Source of the DNA: LMUY01 sp964235495
GTDB lineage: Bacteria; Pseudomonadota; Alphaproteobacteria; Acetobacterales; Acetobacteraceae
Assembly (NCBI GenBank): GCA_964235495.1
Contig: CAXSAX010000002.1
Span: 1 to 64,000 of the forward strand
Reading direction: 5' to 3'
DNA: 64,000 nucleotides
Numbering within the stretch: position 1 is the stretch's first letter; every line of letters starts with the position of its first letter. The position numbers were made by a program, and so were the translations under genes. Shown here piece after piece: positions 55,481-61,978 of the stretch. A model generated the notes under the pieces. It was given only the letters and a program-made list of their open reading frames with translations, was not told where the DNA came from and searched no databases.

Positions 55481-55639
55481 ATGGGCGAATGCCTAGACGC
55501 CAGAACCGAAATGGCATTTCTGAAGTCGCTTTGGTGGACCAAGCGGAAGTACAATCGATTAGGCCCAAAACGCCCCTGGGCGTTTGACCTGCCCGTCAAA
55601 GATAAGCATTATCGAGGCGTTGATAGAAATCATGTTTAA
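55481..55639 (+). CDS. Small basic ORF, candidate leader peptide coupled to the repeat protein
   Basis: ATG 55481 follows a very strong ribosome-binding site (AGGAGGAAA, 55467-55475) at good distance. The 52-residue product is basic and aromatic (ARTEMAFLKSLWWTKRKYNR, then GPKRPWAFDLPVKDKHYRG). Its stop at 55637-55639 overlaps the candidate ATG 55632 of the following gene by 8 bp, giving translational coupling. Two imperfect tandem copies of CGCGTCGGTTTTAC lie at 55440-55466, before the binding site. I do not recognise the family; it could be a small regulatory or leader peptide, or a chance frame with a fortunate Shine-Dalgarno. Confidence 0.5.
   Translation: MGECLDARTEMAFLKSLWWTKRKYNRLGPKRPWAFDLPVKDKHYRGVDRNHV
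55568..55612 (+). promoter_or_regulatory. Promoter with inverted-repeat operator before the repeat protein gene
   Basis: A perfect 8-bp inverted repeat AAACGCCC-CT-GGGCGTTT spans 55568-55585. Its right arm overlaps a -35 hexamer TTGACC (55584-55589), followed after 17 bp by a -10-like CATTAT (55607-55612). A repressor at the palindrome would block RNA polymerase. The element could instead be an RNA hairpin, since it also lies inside the small upstream ORF. Confidence 0.45.
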
Positions 55640-58196
55640 TCGTGATTCCTTTAACAAATTTTTAGAATCTCCTCCCTATTCAACGTTCGGGTCGTTGTCT
55701 TGGGAGGTTATGGTGCCGGATGTTTTCGTCGGTGGCGTTCAGGGCTTCTCAACATTGGGAACTACTCAGGCAACGCAGCTTCTACTTGAAAATAGCCGCA
55801 TTGGCCTCTACATGCATGCGGACGCGATCCAGAACTCTTACGACGATGGCTCCTTGTCGGCGGTCGCCAGCAACTTCGACGGTACTGGCTCCGGCTATGC
55901 GGAACTGCCGTTCATCCCATCGGACGCCGCGGACTGGTTCGCCAACAATTACGCGACGTTGTTTTCCAACAACGGGCTCACGCCGGCTGAGGTTGCGGTT
56001 GACGTGCCGGTCGACATCGATCCCGCCGAATGGCAGGCCTATGTTTCCGCCGCCAGCAAGGCCGGCATCACCTGCGTCTCCCCCATCTTCTCGCCCAACA
56101 CCGCAGACGACTCGCTGGGTGACTTCGCCACTCTCCCGCAATACGCCAGCCTGCGGTCAGCGGCTCTTCTCGGCGGCGGACTGACGCTCGACACTCCGCC
56201 GAACTACGCCCTTGAGCGAGGCTCAGCCTATCTCAGCACCGTCGAGAGCGAGATTCGTTGGGCGCGCGCCAACGACCTTCACGTCACGGTCATCCTGTCG
56301 CCGCATGACGATTATGACACCAACTTCCGGGAGAACACGGCGAGCTACATCGCCCAGCTGGCCGCCAACGGCGCCTTGCCTGACACCTGGGTGGTCGAAA
56401 CCTATTCAAGCGACGGAACAACCATCGTCGGCAGCGACACCGACCCGGAATCCGTGGCGGGCGTCGCCCTGTGGGTGGCGCAGAACCAGGACACCGCGGC
56501 ATCGATCTCCTCCAGTTCGACCAGCGTGTCATGGGCCGCACCGGTCCACGTCGCGGTGGGAGGGGCCAGCCTGCTGACCGTCAGCGACACGGGCGGCCAG
56601 GCGGAGATCAGCGGCGGGGCGGGCGGCATCAAGGTCAACTCGTCCGGGGTATCCGACCAAATCTGGACCGTTGCAGGCTCCACCAACACCGTCGTCGTGG
56701 GAGCGTCGTCCGTGGTCAACAGCCAGGGACATGACAGCATCACGACGGGAGCCAACGCCACCGTGACGGTGAACGGAACCGCCTCCATCCAGGGCGGCTC
56801 GGGTTCCAACCAATATGTCATTAACGGCACTGCCACGCTGGCCAGCCAGCCATCCGGCAGCGACTTGATCACGGCCAATGCCGGAGCCGTGCTGACGGCG
56901 ACGGAAAGCGGCGCGTATTTTAACCTGGTCGACAACGGCGCCAGCGTGCATGTCAGCGAGACCNNNNNNNNNNNNNNNNNNNNNNNNNNNNNNNNNNNNN
57001 NNNNNNNNNNNNNNNNNNNNNNNNNNNNNNNNNNNNNNNNNNNNNNNNNNNNNNNNNNNNNNNTGTCGCAGGGCACCGGCGACGCCATCCAGGGCGGCAC
57101 GGGGTCGAACTACTACGTGGTCAGCGGCAGCGCCACGCTGGCCAGCCGCTCGGCCGGCACCGACACCATCGTCGCCCAGGCCGGCGCCAGCCTGACCGCC
57201 AACATCACCGGCGCGTATTTTAACCTGGTCGACAACGGCGCCAGCGTGCATGTCAGCGAGACCGGCGGCGGCGACAATGCCAGCTTGGCGCTGTCCGGCG
57301 GCGGCGGGCTGATCTACGGCGGCGCCGGCCTCGGGCTGAACGCGCGCACCAACGGCGGCCAGGCCACCAGCGTCAGCCTGGGCAGCGGCAACTACACCGT
57401 GGTGTCGCAGGGCACCGGCGACGCCATCCAGGGCGGCACGGGGTCGAACTACTACGTCATCGACGGAACTGCGACACTAATCAGTCAGACAACCGGCACC
57501 GACACGATTCAGACAAAACTCGGTTCCAACGCCACCGTGAACCTGACAGGGTCCTGGGCCAACGTCATCAACACGGGCGGAGACACGCAGATCAAGGAGA
57601 CGGGCGGCAGCGACAACGCCCTGGTAAACCTTGCCGGCGGCTACGCGACGGTGAGCGGCGGGGCCGGCTATGGCTTGACGACGACGACCGACGCGAGCAC
57701 GGCGTCGGCCGTCACGGTAGGAGCGGGCGGCTCCGTGGTTCACAGCAACGGCACCGACACTATACAGGGAGGCTCCGGACAGCTCACCTTCATCGGGGGC
57801 AGCCACGACTCGCAGGTGTTGGGCGGCTCGGGCGCCATGGTCATTGAGGCTGGTTCGGGCAACCTGACCGTCAAAGGCAGCAGCGCTGGCGATGTGTTCC
57901 ATGCCGGAAGCGGCAACGCGATGTTCACCGAAGGATCAAGCGCCAGCACGGCCTACCTTGGCGCCGGGAATGCGACAGTCGTCGGCGGGGCCGGCACCAA
58001 CACTTACCACTTCCAAGCCGGACAGGGAGCACGTGCCATCGATATCCAGAACTTCCACTCCGGCCATGACAGCTATGACTTCCAAGGTTTCAACGGCAAC
58101 GCGGTTGCCAGTCAGACCGTCAACAACGGCTCGCTGCAGTTGACGCTGAGCGATGGCGCCGTTGTCACCTTTGACGGCGTGACGAAGCTAAGTTAG
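55632..58196 (+). CDS. Repeat-bearing surface/secreted protein: novel N-terminal domain + Gly/Ser beta-repeats
   Basis: This protein has about 854 residues as drawn. Residues about 27-290 form a domain homologous to the secreted protein at 60919-61959 (shared: RIGLYMHA/RIGLYQHA, RSAALLGGGLTLDTPPNY, WVVETY, PESVAGVAL). After it, Gly/Ser/Thr/Asn-rich repeats of about 113 residues (LVDNGASVHVSET, QGTGDAIQGGTGSN, GGAGYGL) resemble RTX/haemolysin-type or autotransporter-like beta-rolls. The C-terminus (FHSGHDSYDFQGF to LSDGAVVTFDGVTKLS) looks like a type I secretion signal. No Sec signal is seen. Start options: ATG 55632 (coupled to the small ORF) or ATG 55710/GTG 55713 after GGGAGG. An N-gap lies inside. 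Confidence 0.82.
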   Translation: MFNRDSFNKFLESPPYSTFGSLSWEVMVPDVFVGGVQGFSTLGTTQATQLLLENSRIGLYMHADAIQNSYDDGSLSAVASNFDGTGSGYAELPFIPSDAADWFANNYATLFSNNGLTPAEVAVDVPVDIDPAEWQAYVSAASKAGITCVSPIFSPNTADDSLGDFATLPQYASLRSAALLGGGLTLDTPPNYALERGSAYLSTVESEIRWARANDLHVTVILSPHDDYDTNFRENTASYIAQLAANGALPDTWVVETYSSDGTTIVGSDTDPESVAGVALWVAQNQDTAASISSSSTSVSWAAPVHVAVGGASLLTVSDTGGQAEISGGAGGIKVNSSGVSDQIWTVAGSTNTVVVGASSVVNSQGHDSITTGANATVTVNGTASIQGGSGSNQYVINGTATLASQPSGSDLITANAGAVLTATESGAYFNLVDNGASVHVSETXXXXXXXXXXXXXXXXXXXXXXXXXXXXXXXXXXSQGTGDAIQGGTGSNYYVVSGSATLASRSAGTDTIVAQAGASLTANITGAYFNLVDNGASVHVSETGGGDNASLALSGGGGLIYGGAGLGLNARTNGGQATSVSLGSGNYTVVSQGTGDAIQGGTGSNYYVIDGTATLISQTTGTDTIQTKLGSNATVNLTGSWANVINTGGDTQIKETGGSDNALVNLAGGYATVSGGAGYGLTTTTDASTASAVTVGAGGSVVHSNGTDTIQGGSGQLTFIGGSHDSQVLGGSGAMVIEAGSGNLTVKGSSAGDVFHAGSGNAMFTEGSSASTAYLGAGNATVVGGAGTNTYHFQAGQGARAIDIQNFHSGHDSYDFQGFNGNAVASQTVNNGSLQLTLSDGAVVTFDGVTKLS
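56909..57457 (+). repeat. Near-identical 339-bp repeat modules flanking the gap
   Basis: Block A (55 bp, encoding part of AYFNLVDNGASVHVSET) is identical at 56909-56963 and 57209-57263. Block B (55 bp, encoding SQGTGDAIQGGTGSNYY) is identical at 57064-57118 and 57403-57457. B-to-B spacing is 339 bp, an exact multiple of three, and A-to-A is 300 bp across the gap. The unit is 113 codons. Diverged copies lie before (about 56770) and after (about 57480). Confidence 0.85.
56964..57063. other. Assembly gap (100 N)
   Basis: Exactly 100 N, a common placeholder length for scaffold gaps of unknown size. It lies inside the repeat region, between identical repeat blocks, so the reads probably could not span it. 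Confidence 0.98.
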
Positions 58197-58226
58197 GTCC
58201 CATCAAGCAAGGTCGCTCAATCTTGG

Positions 58227-60089
58227 TCAGACATCTTGCGAGAGCAGGCGGTTAACAAAGATACGATTGTTGCCGCTTCTCTCCTGTTCGTGGAAGTCTG
58301 GCAGCATCTTGCGCGTGACAGCCTGGTCAGCGCCTGCACGAAAACGCTCGTGCGTCTCGATCACGACGCATCGGGTGAGCGACAGCCAAGCACCGGTGTC
58401 AGCCTCGAACACGTCCAGCTCGGCGCCTTCAATGTCCATTTTGAGCAAGTCGATCGTCTGCACGTCGTAGCGCTTCATCAGGCTCGACATCGAGGTTGCG
58501 GTCACGTCCGCCAGCTCGCCCGGGGCAACAGCCTCGGTTTGATAGCCCCATTCGCCCAGCGATTGTCCGGATGGGTCCGTTCTTCGCAACCTGACCATGG
58601 TGTCATCGGGCCAAACAGCCGAGTTGACAGCAACCACATTCGAATAGGCCATCGTATTGCGCTGCAGCAGGCGAAAGTTGGCGATGTCAGGCTCGACCGC
58701 GATGATGCGGGCTTTTGGGTACTTCTGAGCGAAGTATAGAGTGGTCAGCCCTATGTTGGCTCCCATGTCAAATATGGTTGCAACATCATGGGCGATTTCA
58801 GGGTTTTGGTATTTTCGCTCAAGGAACACAGCCTTGTAGACATCCACGTCCGAACTGCCTGGGCGGATTTCCACAAGGCACACGCTCTCGGGCAACTCGA
58901 CCACCACAGCAGAGATTTCCGCTTTTTCGGTGTCGAGTTTTGCAACGTGCGCTGTGCGCATGTTCACCGTGTCGTCCAGGTTGGCCGGGACTTGGGTGAA
59001 AATGCCTCCCTGTCGGGTGAATAGGTCGGCCGGATAGGTGTCCCATCGAACGTGCAGCACATCACCGGACAGGTAATAGTCGCCCAGGGTTCCATGGCTT
59101 GCATGACGAACGCGGCCATCTTCGCCAAGCAGGAGGTCGTCTGTCCATAGCCGGTGCTGAACCCTTACGCGGTACGGTCCCTGTCCAGGCAAGCCAGGCA
59201 ACGGCGCCGTGTCTCTCGGTTCTGGGCAGGACGCCTTGCTCAGATCCCGCAAGTAGGTGTCTTCAACGCCGTTCATTCGCTCGAGCACACCCCGGAAGCT
59301 TCCGTCGTCATGATGCCGCTTCCAGGCAACTTGACCGGAAAACTCGCCGCCAGTGCCGCGCGCTGCCCGCAGGAGGAAGTCCTCCTCGGACTTGAGGGCG
59401 TAATGGTTGACGACCGCCTTGCGCATGATGGAGTCCATCGTGACGGGATCATCCAGGTATCCCCTCGCGATCTCCGAATGATCCGCAAGATAAGAGCTGG
59501 CATCTATTCCGATCACGTTGACGCGGCGAACATCGGACCAGACCGGGTTGCTCAACCCATGCCAGAATGGCAGCCCCCCGCCCCTCAGCCGTGCATCCGT
59601 CAGCACTGCTGAGCGTGTCAGGTGCTTTGTATTGATGCTGAGGGTAGACTCTCGTTGAGTGTACTGCCGCAATACGCTTCCACGCGGGCGACTGACGAAT
59701 CCGCTGGTTCCGAAGTTGAGCCAATTGAAGTGCACGCTATCAGCGGTGAGAGCATACTCCTTCATGAAGGCAGAAATGGAATTGAGACCACGCAGCACTA
59801 GAAATTCGTCTATGTCCAGAAACGTGACCCACTCCGACTCTCGCCTTGCCCGGGTCATGGCATCCAGGTACATAGTCCTTTGCTGTCCCTGCCCGCTGAA
59901 ATGCCTGAAAGACACGAAATTCTTTTGGCTGAGTTCAGTTGCAAACACCTGGTCTGCAAACGAGTTCGGATCGTCGTCGTTACAGTAAAGATAGACGTGG
60001 TTGAATCCAAGAAGATCGTAATACTGCAACCACTCAGAAATATGTGTTGTTTCCCACCGAGCACAGGCTACGATTGAGAACTCAAACAC
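58227..60089 (-). CDS. Glycosyltransferase (GT2/GT92-like) fused to FkbM methyltransferase
   Basis: This 620-residue protein has an N-terminal glycosyltransferase-like domain (about 1-290): ACARWETTHISEWLQYYD, LYCNDDD, and the DxD motif in FLDIDEFLVL. A linker domain (about 300-375) is beta-rich. The C-terminal FkbM-type methyltransferase (about 380-620) has the SAM-binding DMGANIGLTTLYFAQ, AVEPDIANFRLLQRN and LLKMDIEGAELDVFE. Sugar transfer and O-methylation of the same glycan by one polypeptide is the simplest reading. Start GTG 60089 has GGGGGT upstream. The base composition, especially toward its 5' end (59650-60090), is visibly less GC-rich than the surroundings. Confidence 0.88.
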   Translation of the reverse strand: MFEFSIVACARWETTHISEWLQYYDLLGFNHVYLYCNDDDPNSFADQVFATELSQKNFVSFRHFSGQGQQRTMYLDAMTRARRESEWVTFLDIDEFLVLRGLNSISAFMKEYALTADSVHFNWLNFGTSGFVSRPRGSVLRQYTQRESTLSINTKHLTRSAVLTDARLRGGGLPFWHGLSNPVWSDVRRVNVIGIDASSYLADHSEIARGYLDDPVTMDSIMRKAVVNHYALKSEEDFLLRAARGTGGEFSGQVAWKRHHDDGSFRGVLERMNGVEDTYLRDLSKASCPEPRDTAPLPGLPGQGPYRVRVQHRLWTDDLLLGEDGRVRHASHGTLGDYYLSGDVLHVRWDTYPADLFTRQGGIFTQVPANLDDTVNMRTAHVAKLDTEKAEISAVVVELPESVCLVEIRPGSSDVDVYKAVFLERKYQNPEIAHDVATIFDMGANIGLTTLYFAQKYPKARIIAVEPDIANFRLLQRNTMAYSNVVAVNSAVWPDDTMVRLRRTDPSGQSLGEWGYQTEAVAPGELADVTATSMSSLMKRYDVQTIDLLKMDIEGAELDVFEADTGAWLSLTRCVVIETHERFRAGADQAVTRKMLPDFHEQERSGNNRIFVNRLLSQDV

Positions 60090-60162
60090 TTAGAAGACCC
60101 CCACGGAACTGCGCCGAGCGCACTCCTCACACCAGCACGGGTTTGCCTAATGCAGGCGTTCA

Positions 60163-60726
60163 TCAGTCTTTCAAAAAGAGCAAACCGGTGTACTGGAAAT
60201 AAGTAGGAACATCGCCCTGCGACGCGATTCTCCGCAAGACCTCATTGTTGTTGTAGAGTGAGTAGCCCTTGTTGGCCAGCTTCTCTATCCAATACTCGGA
60301 TGGTTGGCAGTTGACATGATGATGTCCGGGCTGCCCAGGAACGGCATGCGTCATGGCTATGATGGGCGCGTTAGCCAACGTGTCCACATAATAGCCCACC
60401 TTTTCTGGAGCAATATGTTCCGCAACCTCGCAACTCCAGACGAAGTCGACTGGCATTGTGAAAGGGCCGGTTAGCAAATCATGCAACGCAACGGGAGTCA
60501 CGGCGCGCTGAATATTTGCCAGAAGCCCATCAATGCCGAACGCTTTCACCCCCATGCGGCTGAAGAAGTCAACAGCGTGACCTTCCCCGCATCCAACGTC
60601 CAGCATTGAACTAATGGCGAACCTTTCCCGAAAGTACCGCCACAGACTTGGCGCCCAGGTATTCTGATCACCGTGTCTGACATTGCCACCCAGATCGGGC
60701 CGATTTACGTCGTAGGCAGCTGACAT
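60163..60726 (-). CDS. Class I SAM-dependent methyltransferase
   Basis: This 187-residue small methyltransferase has motif I LDVGCGEGHAVDFF, GIDGLLANIQR for the acidic loop, VWSCEVAEHIAPEK as motif II/post-I, and the HHHVNCQPSEYW loop. Similar proteins occur next to FkbM and glycosyltransferase genes in polysaccharide loci. ATG 60726 has GAGGA about 8 bases upstream. Its GC content is near balanced, clearly lower than the flanking genes. It lies on the same strand as the fusion protein and probably in one operon; the 192 bp upstream contains no gene. Confidence 0.9.
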   Translation of the reverse strand: MSAAYDVNRPDLGGNVRHGDQNTWAPSLWRYFRERFAISSMLDVGCGEGHAVDFFSRMGVKAFGIDGLLANIQRAVTPVALHDLLTGPFTMPVDFVWSCEVAEHIAPEKVGYYVDTLANAPIIAMTHAVPGQPGHHHVNCQPSEYWIEKLANKGYSLYNNNEVLRRIASQGDVPTYFQYTGLLFLKD

Positions 60727-60918
60727 GATCGTATCCTCACCTATCTGCCCAATGACCCACTGGCATGACGCTTAACCCGGCCCATACAATCGATCAAGGA
60801 GAGTCTGCGATCGCTCACGGTTGCCGGGCCTTGCTTCGTCACACGCGCACGCCCGGCGATGCCCAAGCGTGTGAACGCTGCATCCATTTCATGCCTGGCG
60901 AAGCATTTGCCTGCTGGC

Positions 60919-61959
60919 CTAACCAGCGTCGCACCTGTCGCGCCATTGCTGGGATGGAGGCCTGTGTTCAGATGTCAGGCCCGGGTCAGCCAGCGACAGC
61001 GCAACCGCGTTCAAGCTTTCAGGCCCGGCATCCGCCGTGATGTCGTTGCCGAGCTTGCAGGTTGGATCGTTCGCTCCGTAATTCTCCACGACCCACTGAG
61101 TTGGCAGGGCGTGGGCGGCCTTCAGGTCTGCAACAAGGCGAGCCGTGTTTTGGGCGAACGCGAGGTCGTAACCGCATCCGCCGCGCTGGCCGGCGGCATC
61201 TGGTCTCTCAGCGTAAGGTGAGACGATCAGGCTGCTGCGAATGCCCTGCTGCGTTGCCCAGGCGATCATCTGGATGACCAGCCGCCCGTAGCTTGCGTCC
61301 CGCAGCGTCCAGTAGGTTGGCGGGACATCCAATCCAATGCCGCCGCCAAACAGCGCGGCTGCACGGACGTTGGCCCAGAACTCCGCATCCGCGAAACCAT
61401 CGTCCAGGTCCTCAGCGCCGCCGTTGGGTGTCATGACGATCGCTGCATTGAGGACATCGTGCCTCGCTGCACTGCATATCACCTGCTTCATGGCTGCAAG
61501 GTCAGCCTTGGTGGTGTATCCGCCATAGGCATGGCCGGTTCGCGCATCTCCGACGCCGGCCTGGTAAACTCCCGTGCCGTCGCCGGAGTTGGTCAGCATG
61601 TTGATGTTCACTTCAGCCGGGTAGCGGCCGTCGAAAAGCGCCAGGTAGCCAGCGTCGTCGATGCTGCCGCCACCGACCTCCGCCACGGTTGCGGTCGCTG
61701 CTGCCTTGCCGAGCCAAGCGGCCCACAACGCCGAGCGCTGACCCGCGGTGAGCGCGGCGTTCCCGTTGGCGTGCTGGTAAAGCCCGATCCTGCCGGTGCG
61801 CAGCATGGCTGAACTGATGGCCGGGTCCGCCAAGGCGGCGTAACGCGGGCCCACGCTGCCAATAAAGACGACCTTGTCCGAAGCGCCCAGCACGTCGGAG
61901 GGAGCGGCGCCGCCCGCCGCGAGCGCCAGGAGCAGACAGGCCAGCGACCGTTTCGGCAT
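60919..61959 (-). CDS. Sec-secreted protein carrying the shared uncharacterised domain
   Basis: This 346-residue protein has a clear signal peptide (RSLACLLLALAAGGAAPSDVLG) and a single domain. That domain aligns in order with the N-terminal domain of the repeat protein at 55632: VVFIGSVGPRYA, RIGLYQHANGN, VRAALFGGGIGLDVPPTYW, LIVSPYAERPD, FAQNTARLVADLKAAHALPT, WVVENYG and DAGPESLNAVALSLADPGL. The alternating strand-like blocks with SPY, DxPP and a late WVVEN look like a TIM-barrel glycosidase-like fold; that is a guess. It starts 19 bp after the large GT2 gene and is likely in its operon. Confidence 0.8.
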   Translation of the reverse strand: MPKRSLACLLLALAAGGAAPSDVLGASDKVVFIGSVGPRYAALADPAISSAMLRTGRIGLYQHANGNAALTAGQRSALWAAWLGKAAATATVAEVGGGSIDDAGYLALFDGRYPAEVNINMLTNSGDGTGVYQAGVGDARTGHAYGGYTTKADLAAMKQVICSAARHDVLNAAIVMTPNGGAEDLDDGFADAEFWANVRAAALFGGGIGLDVPPTYWTLRDASYGRLVIQMIAWATQQGIRSSLIVSPYAERPDAAGQRGGCGYDLAFAQNTARLVADLKAAHALPTQWVVENYGANDPTCKLGNDITADAGPESLNAVALSLADPGLTSEHRPPSQQWRDRCDAG

Positions 61960-61978
61960 GGAGAGCTTGCCGTCCCGG

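Noticed and set aside
56500..58190. CRISPR array or tandem satellite in the repeat region
   Set aside because: Repeats are in-frame 339-bp coding modules with divergent copies, not short palindromic repeats with unique spacers.
60765..61040. A 91-codon plus-strand ORF between the methyltransferase and the secreted protein
   Set aside because: Overlaps the 3' end of the real minus-strand gene, has no ribosome-binding site and no coherent motif.
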